Below are positions 34,090 through 42,583 of a DNA stretch of 64,000 nt, one piece after another. The stretch comes from Fimbriimonadaceae bacterium (GTDB lineage Bacteria; Armatimonadota; Fimbriimonadia; Fimbriimonadales; Fimbriimonadaceae), in assembly GCA_019187105.1 (NCBI GenBank), contig JABAQM010000001.1:2138734-2202733 (forward strand). Reading direction: 5' to 3'. The notes beneath the pieces were generated by a model. The model was not told where the DNA came from, did no database searches, and saw nothing but the letters and a program-made list of their open reading frames with translations. Each line of letters begins with the position of its first letter. Position 1 is the first letter of the stretch. The position numbers and the translations under genes are program-made.

Positions 34090-35029
34090 GCCCCACCTGG
34101 ACGATCTCGGCCATGATGCTCAGGGCGATTTCTTCCGGGGACCGAGCGCCGATATCGAGGCCGATAGGGCCGTGAATGCGCTCGAGATCCGACTCAGAGA
34201 AGCCCTGCGAATCAAGGTAGCGGCGGCGCTTCTCTTGGGTTACCCGGCTGCCGAGGGCGCCGATATAAGCAACCTTCGAGCGAAGGAGAACGGTCAAGGC
34301 GACGTCGTCGATTTTGGGATCGTGGGTGAGGACAGCGGCATAGATCCGCCCGTTCAGATCGACCTGGCTCAGGGCTTCCTCGGGCCATGCGACGATCGTG
34401 TGATCGGCGGGGACGGGGAACCGTTCAGGCGCAGATAAAGCTAGTCGCGGATCGATCAAAACGGTTTCGAAACCAAGTTCCCGAGCGAATTTGATCAGCG
34501 GCACGGCGATGTGGACAGCGCCGATGATAACGAGCCGATTTCGCGGACCGAAAACCTGGACGAACAGTTCGCGCCCCTCCCGCTCGATGGCGACCGACTC
34601 CGTGAACTCTCCGGGTTCCGCAATCCACGATCCGCCGCCGCTCAAGTCGGTGACGAGACTGACGGGTTCATCCCGGTCGATCCGCTCTGCAAAATCCTGC
34701 CAAGCTTCCGAGTGGTAGGGCTCAGGCTGGACAAAGATGCGGATGCGACCGCCGCAGGATAAGCCCACCTCCCACACGCTTTCGTCGGACAGCGATCCGA
34801 AGTCAAGGAGTGTCGAGCTTTTTGAGGCCAGGGAATCGATCGCGGCCTGCATGACGGCTGGTTCGACGCATCCCCCAGAGACGGATCCGACGACGACTCC
34901 GTCCTCTCGGACTCCCATGACAGCACCGAGGGGTCGAGGGGATGAGCCCCAGGTTTGTACGACCGTCGCAATCGCGTAGCGCCGCCCGTCGCCTTGCCAC
35001 TTCTGCAAGGTTGGCAAGACGTCGCGCAA
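34076..35029 (-). CDS. xdhC: XdhC/CoxI family molybdenum hydroxylase maturation factor
   Basis: 317 residues. Both XdhC domains are seen: N-terminal (TVVQTWGSSPRPLGAVMGV near 23-41, SVSGGCVEPAV near 49-59 and GLSCGGRIRIF) and C-terminal Rossmann-like (VIIGAVHIAVPLIKFARELG near 170). XdhC proteins deliver sulfurated molybdenum cofactor to hydroxylases. The start is TTG at 35029, 3 nt past the Mo-subunit stop. The order between the Mo subunit and MocA matches a maturation cassette. Confidence 0.88.
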   Translation of the reverse strand: MRDVLPTLQKWQGDGRRYAIATVVQTWGSSPRPLGAVMGVREDGVVVGSVSGGCVEPAVMQAAIDSLASKSSTLLDFGSLSDESVWEVGLSCGGRIRIFVQPEPYHSEAWQDFAERIDRDEPVSLVTDLSGGGSWIAEPGEFTESVAIEREGRELFVQVFGPRNRLVIIGAVHIAVPLIKFARELGFETVLIDPRLALSAPERFPVPADHTIVAWPEEALSQVDLNGRIYAAVLTHDPKIDDVALTVLLRSKVAYIGALGSRVTQEKRRRYLDSQGFSESDLERIHGPIGLDIGARSPEEIALSIMAEIVQVGRANR

Positions 35030-35032
35030 GGA

Positions 35033-37072
35033 TTACACCAGATCCTCGATTCGGATCGGGAACTTGCGCGCGCGTTTGCGGGTGGCGGCAAAGACCGCGT
35101 TGGCGATGGCGGCAGGAGACGAGGGATATCCGACCTCGCCCATGCCCCCGAAGTTGCCGCCGCTTTCCTCGACGAACACCTCCATTCTAGGCGGAGCATC
35201 GAGCATCCGCGCCCATTCGTAGGCGTGCCAGTTGTCCTCCACTACACCTCCGGCTTCGACGGAGATCTTGGCTTTCAGTGCGGTGGAGATACCGTCCATG
35301 AATGCGCCCTGGACCTGGGCTTCAATGGAGAGCGGATTTACGGCAAGGCCGGGATCGACGACGGCAACCATCCGGGTCACTTGAATCTCCGAGCCTTTGA
35401 CGGTGACATCGACCACATGGGCGATGCATGAGCCGTAGCCCTCGAAGCAGGCGACGCCACGGCCTGATCCCTTAGGTACTGGGGCTCCCCAATCAGCGTG
35501 CTTGGCCACGGAATCGAGCACCTTGCGCAGCCGATCGCTCTTCATGAGCTTGAGCCGGAACGCAAGCGGGTCGGCTCCGGCGGCGTGGGCCAGCTCGTCG
35601 ATGAAGCACTCGTTGGCAACGACGATCTGGGTGTGTTCAACCGACCGCCAGGGGCCTGTTGGGACGGGAGAAGGGACCTCCGCGGCCCGCATAGCGGCGC
35701 CCGGAATGTTGTAGGGAAGGTAAGCCCCGTCGCGATAGTCGCCGCTTCTGGCACCCGCGGCCTGCAGGTACTGATGGCTCCATCCGGTGGGGTTGCCCGC
35801 CTCGTCGAGCGCCGCCTTCATCGCATGCTCGCTCATGGGCCGATAGGCATCGTGCTGCATGTCGCACTCTCGCGTCCAAAGGAGCTTGACCGGCTTCTTG
35901 ACCCTGCGGGAGAGATCGACTGCTTCCATGATCCACTCGTTGGAAAACTTGCGTCCGAATCCACCTCCAAGAAGGGTGTTGTTGACCTTGACCTTCTCCT
36001 TGGCAAGGTCGAGGGCTCGGGCGATTTGGCCCTGGGCGCTATCGGGCGATTGGGTACCGGTCCAAACCTCACAGGCATCGGCACGAACATCGGCAACCGC
36101 GTTAGGCGGCTCCATGGTCGCGTGGGCGAGATAAGGAAGTTCGAAGCTGGCCTCGATCACCTTTGCCCCGGCCATCTCCTTATGGGAGACGGCGGCGGCT
36201 TTCAGATCCTTTCGGAGCTTGCTGGTGGTGACGTCGGGTTGGCCGCCACTCCATATCACATTGAGAAGGCTACGGCCTTTCAGGGCAGCCCATGTGGTCT
36301 TGGCGATCACGGCGATGCCGCTCGGGATGGTGATGATGTCGGTGACGCCAGTGACCGCCCGGGCCTTCTTATCATCGATGGTCTCAGGTTTTGCGCCAAA
36401 GGCTGGAGGGCGCAGGCAGCAGGCGAACACCATTCCGGGCACGGAAACATCGCCGGCGAAGATCGCCTTTCCGGTTACCACGTCGGAGTTGTCAACGCGC
36501 TTCGTCGGCTTGCCGAGGATCTTGAATGCAGACTTGTCCTTGAGCTGAACGTTTTCGGGAACCGGCATCCCCTGGGCTGCTTCGGCGAGCTCGCCATAGC
36601 CTATAGACTTGCCTTCCGGGCCAAGAACGCGGCCGCTCTCTGTTCGGCAGGCGGCAGCATCGACCCCCCACTTCTTGGCCGCGGCGGCGACCAGCATGAG
36701 ACGGGCGCTTGCACCGATGGTGCGCAGCTGGCGATTCATTCCTCGGGTGCTGCTGGAGCCCCCCGTTCCTTGACGACCGTACTTCGCATCGTCGCCAGGA
36801 GCGTTGACCGCCTTGACCTTTGCCCAGTCGGCATCGAGTTCTTCGGCCACGAGCATCGCAAACCCCGTTCGCACACCCTGGCCCATATCTGAGCGGGTGA
36901 TCATCACCGTGACGGTGCCATCGGGGTCGATCTTCAGGAACGCGTTGGGAGCGAAGGGAGTGGAACTCGCACGAGCTCCGCAGGCTGCTCCCGCAAAGCC
37001 TCCCAGAACGAAGGTCGCGCCGGTGCCGGCAATCACCTTCAGTAAGGTCCTTCGAGTGAGCGTAGGGTTCAT
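35033..37072 (-). CDS. Molybdopterin-binding subunit of an aldehyde/isoquinoline-type oxidoreductase, Tat-exported
   Basis: 679 residues from ATG 37072, which has AAGGAG 5 nt upstream. A twin-arginine signal (TRRTLLKVIAGTGATFVLGG) leads into a xanthine-oxidase-family Mo subunit resembling isoquinoline 1-oxidoreductase beta (IorB): TVTVMITRSDMGQGVRTG, TVGGSSSTR-like GTGGSSSTRGMNRQLR, LGGGFGRKFSNEWI, VPTGPWRSVEHTQ, and a C-terminal GMGEVGYPSSPAAIANAVF. With the [2Fe-2S] partner it would hydroxylate an N-heterocycle or oxidise an aldehyde in the periplasm. No FAD subunit is encoded. It overlaps the upstream 2Fe-2S gene as ATGA. Confidence 0.9.
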   Translation of the reverse strand: MNPTLTRRTLLKVIAGTGATFVLGGFAGAACGARASSTPFAPNAFLKIDPDGTVTVMITRSDMGQGVRTGFAMLVAEELDADWAKVKAVNAPGDDAKYGRQGTGGSSSTRGMNRQLRTIGASARLMLVAAAAKKWGVDAAACRTESGRVLGPEGKSIGYGELAEAAQGMPVPENVQLKDKSAFKILGKPTKRVDNSDVVTGKAIFAGDVSVPGMVFACCLRPPAFGAKPETIDDKKARAVTGVTDIITIPSGIAVIAKTTWAALKGRSLLNVIWSGGQPDVTTSKLRKDLKAAAVSHKEMAGAKVIEASFELPYLAHATMEPPNAVADVRADACEVWTGTQSPDSAQGQIARALDLAKEKVKVNNTLLGGGFGRKFSNEWIMEAVDLSRRVKKPVKLLWTRECDMQHDAYRPMSEHAMKAALDEAGNPTGWSHQYLQAAGARSGDYRDGAYLPYNIPGAAMRAAEVPSPVPTGPWRSVEHTQIVVANECFIDELAHAAGADPLAFRLKLMKSDRLRKVLDSVAKHADWGAPVPKGSGRGVACFEGYGSCIAHVVDVTVKGSEIQVTRMVAVVDPGLAVNPLSIEAQVQGAFMDGISTALKAKISVEAGGVVEDNWHAYEWARMLDAPPRMEVFVEESGGNFGGMGEVGYPSSPAAIANAVFAATRKRARKFPIRIEDLV

Positions 37073-37530
37073 CGGGACTCCTTGGCCACCGCTTTCACTG
37101 CCTGTAAAACGCGATAGTAGGTTCCGCAACGGCAGATGTTGCCGTTCATTGCTTCACGGATCTGCTCGTCCGTCGCTTTCGGATTGCTCCGCAGGAGAGC
37201 GGCTGCGGCCATGATCTGGCCGGTCTGGCAGTACCCGCATTGGGGAACGTCGTGCTCGATAAAGGCCTTCTGCAAGGGGTGATCGCCGTTGCGGCTGAGG
37301 CCCTCGATCGTGACGATTTTGCTCCTGCCCACCTCAGCAAGGGTCATTTGGCAGCTTGTCGCCGCCTTGCCGTCAATGAGGACGGTGCATGCGCCGCAAC
37401 TGCCCACCCCGCACCCATATTTGGTTCCGTTCAGGTTGAGAAGATCACGCAGGGCCCAAAGGAGAGGCATATCGCCTTCGGCTTCGAGGGAGTGCTCCTT
37501 GCCGTTCACCTGGATCTTGAAGAGTGGCAT
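37069..37530 (-). CDS. [2Fe-2S] subunit of the molybdenum hydroxylase (IorA-like)
   Basis: 153 residues. The N-terminal plant-type ferredoxin cluster is CGVGSCGACTVLIDGKAATSC (four Cys, about residues 40-60); the C-terminal cluster is CGYCQTGQIM and NGNICRCGTYYRV (about 99-140). ATG 37530 gives the normal start (PLFKIQVNGKEHSL) with GGAGG upstream; the frame is open further upstream only as a shadow of other genes. First gene of the hydroxylase operon. It has no Tat signal, so it is presumably carried across the membrane with the Mo subunit. Confidence 0.94.
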   Translation of the reverse strand: MPLFKIQVNGKEHSLEAEGDMPLLWALRDLLNLNGTKYGCGVGSCGACTVLIDGKAATSCQMTLAEVGRSKIVTIEGLSRNGDHPLQKAFIEHDVPQCGYCQTGQIMAAAALLRSNPKATDEQIREAMNGNICRCGTYYRVLQAVKAVAKESR

Positions 37531-37695
37531 TCGAATCGGTACCTCCCGATGTCGCAATGCTACCGTAGTTTGATTGGGACACCCCTTGCATCCTTCAATG
37601 GTGTGCGTTCCCAATTGAACTGCATACGACCTAGAAAATGGTGACTTGCCTTGGTTCCCCTTTGGCAATATCATGCGGCATAGGGGGAGGCGCGG

Positions 37696-38121
37696 ATGGA
37701 CCTTGACCAGTTCGTCAGAATCGTTCACTTTTTGGGTATCGCAATGGGCTTCTCGGTCTCGTTTTCGGGGATCATGCTCGGACCGTTGATGGCCCGGGCG
37801 ACGCCAGAAGAAGCACGAGTCCTCAGCGCCGTTCCGGCCCGCATGTCCAAGCTCGGGTCGGTCGGTTTGGTCTTGATCTGGCTGTCGGGCATTTACCTGA
37901 TCAGGCCGATATGGACGGACATCGGCGAGATGGAGTGGCAGCTTCAGGCGAAGCTTGCTTCCGTCGTTCTGCTGACGGCAGCGGTGGGAACCATCCACAT
38001 CCTGGAAAGGGGCGCCGCAAAGGGAAGCGACAGGGCCCGGCGCCGGCTGCCGATCTTCGGGAAGATCGCCACGGTTTGCGCGCTCTCGGCGCTCGTCTTC
38101 GCCGTCCTCGCCTTCCGGTAG
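37696..38121 (+). CDS. Small four-helix membrane protein (DUF2269-like)
   Basis: 141 residues with four hydrophobic helices (about 10-30, 50-72, 83-100, 118-138). The opening VRIVHFLGIAMGFSVSFSG and IWLSGIYLIRP resemble DUF2269/CopD-like integral membrane proteins. GGGGGAGG precedes the ATG by 6 nt. It is divergent from the molybdenum hydroxylase operon. Function unknown; a heme- or electron-transfer role is only speculation from the HFLG histidine in helix 1. Confidence 0.7.
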   Translation: MDLDQFVRIVHFLGIAMGFSVSFSGIMLGPLMARATPEEARVLSAVPARMSKLGSVGLVLIWLSGIYLIRPIWTDIGEMEWQLQAKLASVVLLTAAVGTIHILERGAAKGSDRARRRLPIFGKIATVCALSALVFAVLAFR

Positions 38122-38221
38122 CAGGCCTGGAGCCAAGCTTGAACGAGTGGAACGCTGCCGATCCGAGCAGCGGTAGACTCGATTCAGTGCTGTCTGCCAG
38201 TACATTTCGGGATGGTGGCGG

Positions 38222-38665
38222 ATGAATCCGGCATGGACGGTGCGCGTCAGTTCGACGCGCGACGGATCGGCCGGCGTCCGCGCGCGCAAGCACGGCTTTG
38301 CAATAGGCCAACCCCTCGATTTTGGTGGTGACGCAGCGGGCCCCTCTGCCTTGGAAGCCTTGCTCGGCGCATTGGGCGCTGATCTCTTGCTGAGGTTTCG
38401 GGACCTTTGCGATCGGCGTCGGCTCCCCCTCGATCAGTGCGAGGCGCGCGTTGATGGCCGGTTGGGCAACGCCATGGTGGCCCTCGGCGTCATCGGTGAG
38501 GAAGGCGATCCGGCCCTTACTCAAGCTTCCGTAACCCTGTCCATTGCCAGCCCCGCCGCTGAAAGCGCCCTCCAAAGCGTTTGGCAGCAGGTCCTGGCCG
38601 CCTCTCCCCTCGTCGCCACGCTTCGCAAGAGCACCGACCTCGATCTCGACCTGCAACTGCTATGA
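38222..38665 (+). CDS. OsmC-fold protein lacking the redox cysteines
   Basis: 147 residues. The fold signature GPSALEALLGALGAD (near 41-55) corresponds to OsmC/YhfA GPSALELLLAALGAC, and a C-terminal SPLVATLRKS matches SPV..tL. OsmC peroxidases use two cysteines; the one in ALGAC is Asp here, and the single Cys elsewhere (DLCDRR, QCEAR) does not fall at the usual place, so peroxidase activity is unlikely. It opens a four-gene operon: its TGA overlaps the next ATG (38662-38665). Confidence 0.75.
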   Translation: MNPAWTVRVSSTRDGSAGVRARKHGFAIGQPLDFGGDAAGPSALEALLGALGADLLLRFRDLCDRRRLPLDQCEARVDGRLGNAMVALGVIGEEGDPALTQASVTLSIASPAAESALQSVWQQVLAASPLVATLRKSTDLDLDLQLL

Positions 38666-39819
38666 ATTCCTATCGCCTCAATCCAGACCAGATCGCCCTT
38701 GTCGATCGGCTGAGCATGCTCGCCGACGCCCAAATCGCTCCCCATGCCGCTGCCGTGGATGAGTCAGGTCGGTTTCCGACCGAATCGATGCAAGCGCTTG
38801 CCGATGGCGGTTTCTGGGGGCTCAACATCGCGCCGGAGTTTGGCGGGATGGGCCAAGGCCTTCGGGTCGTTGCCGCGGCCCTCGATGCCGTCGCCCAACG
38901 GTGTGCGTCCACGTCGATGGTCTACTTGATGCATCTTTGCGGGATTGCCGCTTATAACTCCGTGCCTGACCGCACGAGCGCCCAGCTTCGGGCGGCAGCC
39001 TCCGGGAAGCACCTCAGCACGCTTGCCTGGAGCGAGCGGGGCAGCCGTAGCCATTTCTGGGCGCCCATCAGCCAAGCCGCCAACGATGGGGACTTCGTCG
39101 TCCTCGAAGGGATCAAATCGTGGGTCACGAGCGCTGGTCACGCGAATGGCTATGTCGCGACAACGCGTGCCGCCGGCTCGGACCACCCGATGGCTATCAC
39201 CCTCTATCTCGTCGAGAACGACGACCAGGGCTTTCGCGTCGAGTCGCCCTGGAACGCTCTTGGCATGCGCGGGAACGCAAGCGCGCCGATGGTCATGGAA
39301 AAGCTTCGCCTGTCTAATGACCGAGCCTTGAGCGAGCCAGGAAAGGGCATGGATACGATGATGGGGGCGGTGTTGCCCACGTTCGCGATCGGCAACAGCG
39401 CGGTGGCTGTGGGATGCTCGGAAGCAGCCGTCACGGCAACGCAGTCCCATCTTGTGGGGCAGAAGCTCCAGCACCTCGGTCAGTCGCTGGCCGACCTTCC
39501 CAATCTCCGCGACCGGCTCGCACGCATGCGCCTCAGGACCGACCAGTCCCGTTCCTACTTGGCTGCCACGCTGGATGCCCTCGATGCGGGCGATCCCGGA
39601 GCGATGCTGTGGGTGCTCGGCACGAAGGCTCAGGCGGCGGAGGCTGCTCTTGAAGTCACCGATCTTGGAATGCGGACCTGCGGCGGCGCGGCTTTCAGCA
39701 AGCACCTTGGCCTCGAGCGCGTCTTCCGCGATGCGCGCGCGATGTCGGTCATGGCCCCCACAAGCGACGTCCTCCACGATTTCGTCGGCAAGGCTCTGTG
39801 CGGCATGGAGCTGTTCTAA
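38662..39819 (+). CDS. Acyl-CoA dehydrogenase-fold flavoprotein, catalytic Glu missing
   Basis: 385 residues with all three acyl-CoA dehydrogenase domains: N-terminal helical (GFWGLNIAPEFGGMGQGLR), beta domain (TLAWSERGSRSHFWAPI, KSWVTSAGHANGYVATTRA), C-terminal helical (DLGMRTCGGAAFSKHLGLER, VFRDARAMSVMAPTSDVL). In classical dehydrogenases the last stretch is xEGTxxI with the catalytic Glu; here Ala takes that place, so a monooxygenase-like role as in DszC/SfnB, or another oxidation, is more likely than beta-oxidation. ATGA overlap upstream and TAATG overlap downstream. Confidence 0.85.
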   Translation: MNSYRLNPDQIALVDRLSMLADAQIAPHAAAVDESGRFPTESMQALADGGFWGLNIAPEFGGMGQGLRVVAAALDAVAQRCASTSMVYLMHLCGIAAYNSVPDRTSAQLRAAASGKHLSTLAWSERGSRSHFWAPISQAANDGDFVVLEGIKSWVTSAGHANGYVATTRAAGSDHPMAITLYLVENDDQGFRVESPWNALGMRGNASAPMVMEKLRLSNDRALSEPGKGMDTMMGAVLPTFAIGNSAVAVGCSEAAVTATQSHLVGQKLQHLGQSLADLPNLRDRLARMRLRTDQSRSYLAATLDALDAGDPGAMLWVLGTKAQAAEAALEVTDLGMRTCGGAAFSKHLGLERVFRDARAMSVMAPTSDVLHDFVGKALCGMELF

Positions 39820-40634
39820 TGGCGGAGAAGCCGATCTTGGTAGGCGCGGTCGTCTATGATCCCAAAGTCACCGTCATTTGGGACATCATTCGCCGCTTTT
39901 TTGAAGATCGTGGGTGTCCAATGGACACGGTGTACTACACCAACTACGAGATCCAAACCCGCGCGCTGATCGACGGACACATCGACGTTGCGTGGCAAAG
40001 TCCTTTGGCTTGGCTCGATTGTCAGCGGCAATCGGGCTCGACATGCCGGGCGATTGCGATGCGCGATACCGACCGAGACCGCGTTTCCCACATGCTCGTG
40101 CGGACCGACTCTCCGTTCCAATCCCCAGCCGACCTTAAGGGGAGGACGATCGCCTTCGGGGCGCAGGACTCGCCCCAGGCGACGCTCATTCCGCAAGGGT
40201 TTCTCGTCAAGCACGGCCTTGCACCGGATGCCGATTACCGGGCTCTTCGCTTCGATGTCGCGGTCGGCAAGCATGGCGACCACATTGGGGGCGAGAAGCA
40301 AGCGCTGGAGGCGCTTCTGGCCGGTGAGGCCGAGGCCAGCTGGTGCCTGGACCTTAACTGGCAGCTCTGGTCTTCCGATGGGACGGCCGACCCCGGCAAG
40401 GTGCGCGTGCTCGCAACCACCGAGCCCTTCGACCACTGCGTCTTCGCCGTACGAGAGGATTTCTCTGCAAGCGATCAAACTCGGTTCCTTTCGACTCTGG
40501 TCGGGATGTCCTATGACAACCCCGAGCACCGGGAGATGATGGACATGGAGGGGCTCAAGAAATGGGAGCCAGGGCGCACTACCGGCTTCGGACCCCTCAC
40601 GCATGCCGTCGAGTCGCTCGGGTTCTGGTCGTGA
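39819..40634 (+). CDS. PhnD-like periplasmic-binding-fold protein without signal peptide
   Basis: 271 residues. The fold is that of phosphate/phosphonate/sulfonate binding proteins: ILVGAVVYDPKVTVIWDIIR, IDVAWQSPLAWLD (family DVawlgP), DLKGRTIAFGAQDSPQATLIP (family DLKGKtvafg..sStSG) and VGKHGDHIGG. It starts MAEKPILVG with no signal peptide or lipobox, so it should be cytoplasmic. No ABC permease or ATPase is adjacent. Binding-protein folds can be enzymes (MqnA/MqnD, THI5), and that is my preferred reading. Start overlaps the preceding stop by one base. Confidence 0.82.
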   Translation: MAEKPILVGAVVYDPKVTVIWDIIRRFFEDRGCPMDTVYYTNYEIQTRALIDGHIDVAWQSPLAWLDCQRQSGSTCRAIAMRDTDRDRVSHMLVRTDSPFQSPADLKGRTIAFGAQDSPQATLIPQGFLVKHGLAPDADYRALRFDVAVGKHGDHIGGEKQALEALLAGEAEASWCLDLNWQLWSSDGTADPGKVRVLATTEPFDHCVFAVREDFSASDQTRFLSTLVGMSYDNPEHREMMDMEGLKKWEPGRTTGFGPLTHAVESLGFWS

Positions 40635-41770
40635 ATTTACCCGTCACGATGGTCGGCTCTTGGCCGCGCAGCCGGGAGCTGATTCAGGCCCAGCGCGCGA
40701 AGCAATCGGGACGGTCCCCGCGATCGGTCTTCGACAAACTGGCCGATCAGGAAGTCGAACGAGTGGTGCGTTTGCAGGAGGAACTAGGCGTCGACATCCT
40801 GACCGACGGGGAACTTCGCCGCGACAACTTCTACTCCTTTGTCGCTGAAAAACTGGGAGGGGTTCAGCTGATGACCCTTTCCGAAATGATGGAGCACGTA
40901 GAAGACAAGGAGGGCTTCGAGGAGCTCCTCCAAAGGCTTGATGTTCCCGCATTTGCGATTCGCAACCCTACTTGTGTCGGACCGATATCGGTTCTCGAGC
41001 CCCTCGTCCTCGACGACTATCGCTTCGTGCGGAACCTGACTGATCGACCGATCAAGGTGACCCTGCCAGGGCCCTACATCCTGACCCGGGCGCTCTGGGT
41101 ACCGGAGGTTAGCCAAAAGGCGTATCCCGACAAGGAATCGCTTGGCCAAACGGTTGTGGACATTCTGAGCCAGGAACTTCGAGCCCTGGCTGACCTTGGC
41201 GTTGCCTTCATCCAGTTTGACGAGCCGGTGCTTACCGAGCTTGTCTTTACCCAGGGCAAAACCCGGACCTTCATGTGCGCGGCGCTCGCCTCGCGAAACG
41301 ATCCTGCAGAAGAGCTCGAGTGGGCTGTCTCAATGATCAACCAGGTAGCCGACTCCATAGCCGACCGTCCGTCTCGGCCGCGACTTGGCGTGCACGTGTG
41401 CCGCGGCAACTGGAGCACACGCGAGGAGACCTTGCTGGTCGGCAACTACGCCCCGTTGGCGCCCTGGTTCGAGCGGTTACGGGTCGATCAGCTCGTACTC
41501 GAGTACGCCACGCCGCGTGCCGGCGATCTCATGCCATTCGGCAACAAGGAGCTTGGGCTGGGAGCGGTCAATCCGCGCATTCCCGAGGTGGAATCCGTCG
41601 AGGCGGTTCGACATCGGATCGACGAAGCCCTGCAATTTTGGGATCGAGATCGCCTCTTTCTGAATCCGGACTGCGGCTTCGCGACCTTTAGCGAGCGCGA
41701 GATGAATTCTGAAGCGGTAGCGGCCGAGAAAATGCGCGCCCTTGCTGAAGCCGCGTCTCACTACCGGTGA
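40631..41770 (+). CDS. MetE C-terminal-domain-like methyltransferase (core-MetE)
   Basis: 379 residues, the single barrel of cobalamin-independent methionine synthase without the N-terminal half. Zinc ligands are conserved: His255 and Cys257 (GVHVCRGNW), Glu291 (LVLEYATPR) and Cys348 (LNPDCGFAT). VTMVGSWPRSRELIQAQ is the typical opening and FIQFDEPVLTE the substrate aspartate region. The acceptor and methyl donor are unknown; core-MetE proteins can use donors other than folates. GTG start overlaps the binding-protein gene stop (GTGA), so all four genes are translationally coupled. Confidence 0.88.
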   Translation: MNLPVTMVGSWPRSRELIQAQRAKQSGRSPRSVFDKLADQEVERVVRLQEELGVDILTDGELRRDNFYSFVAEKLGGVQLMTLSEMMEHVEDKEGFEELLQRLDVPAFAIRNPTCVGPISVLEPLVLDDYRFVRNLTDRPIKVTLPGPYILTRALWVPEVSQKAYPDKESLGQTVVDILSQELRALADLGVAFIQFDEPVLTELVFTQGKTRTFMCAALASRNDPAEELEWAVSMINQVADSIADRPSRPRLGVHVCRGNWSTREETLLVGNYAPLAPWFERLRVDQLVLEYATPRAGDLMPFGNKELGLGAVNPRIPEVESVEAVRHRIDEALQFWDRDRLFLNPDCGFATFSEREMNSEAVAAEKMRALAEAASHYR

Positions 41771-41786
41771 TCTACGCCGTCGGGAG

Positions 41787-41792
41787 TAGAAT
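41787..41792 (+). promoter_or_regulatory. Candidate -10 element of the DUF1080 gene
   Basis: TAGAAT ends 15 nt before the ATG at 41808; AAGG precedes the start, so a short leader with a ribosome site is possible. Confidence 0.35.
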
Positions 41793-41807
41793 GGCGGCGA
41801 AGGCACC

Positions 41808-42569
41808 ATGTTGCAGACCACCCTGCTCCTGAGTTCGATCGGTCTTGTTCTGGCCGCGTCACCGCTTGAGCAGGTTGCCAACCGCCTGACGGAAAGGGAA
41901 AGAGCGGACGGCTGGAGGTTGCTCTGGGACGGCGCCACGACGGCCGGATGGCGCGGCGCAAGATTGGAGACCTTCCCCACCAGGGGCTGGGAAATCCATG
42001 ACGGGGAGTTAACCGTGCTCGCGACCGAAGGGCAGGAGTCCGCCGGGGGAGGGGACATCGTCACCATCGAACGGTTCCGCTCCTTCGACTTGATGTTGGA
42101 ATTCAAGATCACTGAGGGCGCAAACAGCGGCATCAAGTACTTCTGCCAGCCGAATCTCGATCCCATCACCGGCACCGGCGCCAAGGCAGCGACCGGCTCC
42201 TCGATCGGGCTGGAGTTTCAGATTCTCGACGACGCCCGCCACCCCGACGGCAAGCTCGGTCGTGACGGCAACCGTACGGTCGCCTCGCTGTATGATCTGA
42301 TCCCAGCGGCGTCAACAAAAAAGGCCAGCCCCGTCGGCGGCTGGAATTTGGCTCGCGTTCTAAGCACAGGGCGGCGGGTCGAGCATTGGCTGAACGGCGA
42401 GAAGGTCCTGGAGTACGAACGAGGCTCTCCCGCATTCCGCGACCTTGTTGCCCAAAGCAAGTACAAGAACATCCCCGGGTTCGGTGAATGGGCGGACGGG
42501 CACATCCTGCTCCAGGACCACGGGAATCGGGTCTCGTTCAGGAACATCAAGATACGCGTGATCCGGTAG
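41808..42569 (+). CDS. DUF1080 (3-keto-disaccharide hydrolase) secreted protein
   Basis: 253 residues with a signal peptide (LLLSSIGLVLAASPL). DUF1080 features: GWRLLWDGATTAGWRG (family Lfng.dLsgW), FDLMLEFKITEGANSGIKYF, SSIGLEFQILDDARHPD, HWLNGEKVLEYE and ILLQDHGNRVSFRNIKIR. The concanavalin-like fold domain includes enzymes acting on 3-keto glycosides. It is directly followed (14 nt) by a Tat-exported Gfo/Idh oxidoreductase, the class of enzyme that makes 3-keto sugars, so the two may work in sequence in the periplasm. Confidence 0.88.
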   Translation: MLQTTLLLSSIGLVLAASPLEQVANRLTERERADGWRLLWDGATTAGWRGARLETFPTRGWEIHDGELTVLATEGQESAGGGDIVTIERFRSFDLMLEFKITEGANSGIKYFCQPNLDPITGTGAKAATGSSIGLEFQILDDARHPDGKLGRDGNRTVASLYDLIPAASTKKASPVGGWNLARVLSTGRRVEHWLNGEKVLEYERGSPAFRDLVAQSKYKNIPGFGEWADGHILLQDHGNRVSFRNIKIRVIR

Positions 42570-42583
42570 GTGCAGACCATCGC

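Noticed and set aside
38764-39777. Open frame of 337 codons antisense to the acyl-CoA-dehydrogenase-like gene
   Set aside because: Plus-strand product is a clear family member in a coupled operon; the antisense product is a low-complexity shadow.
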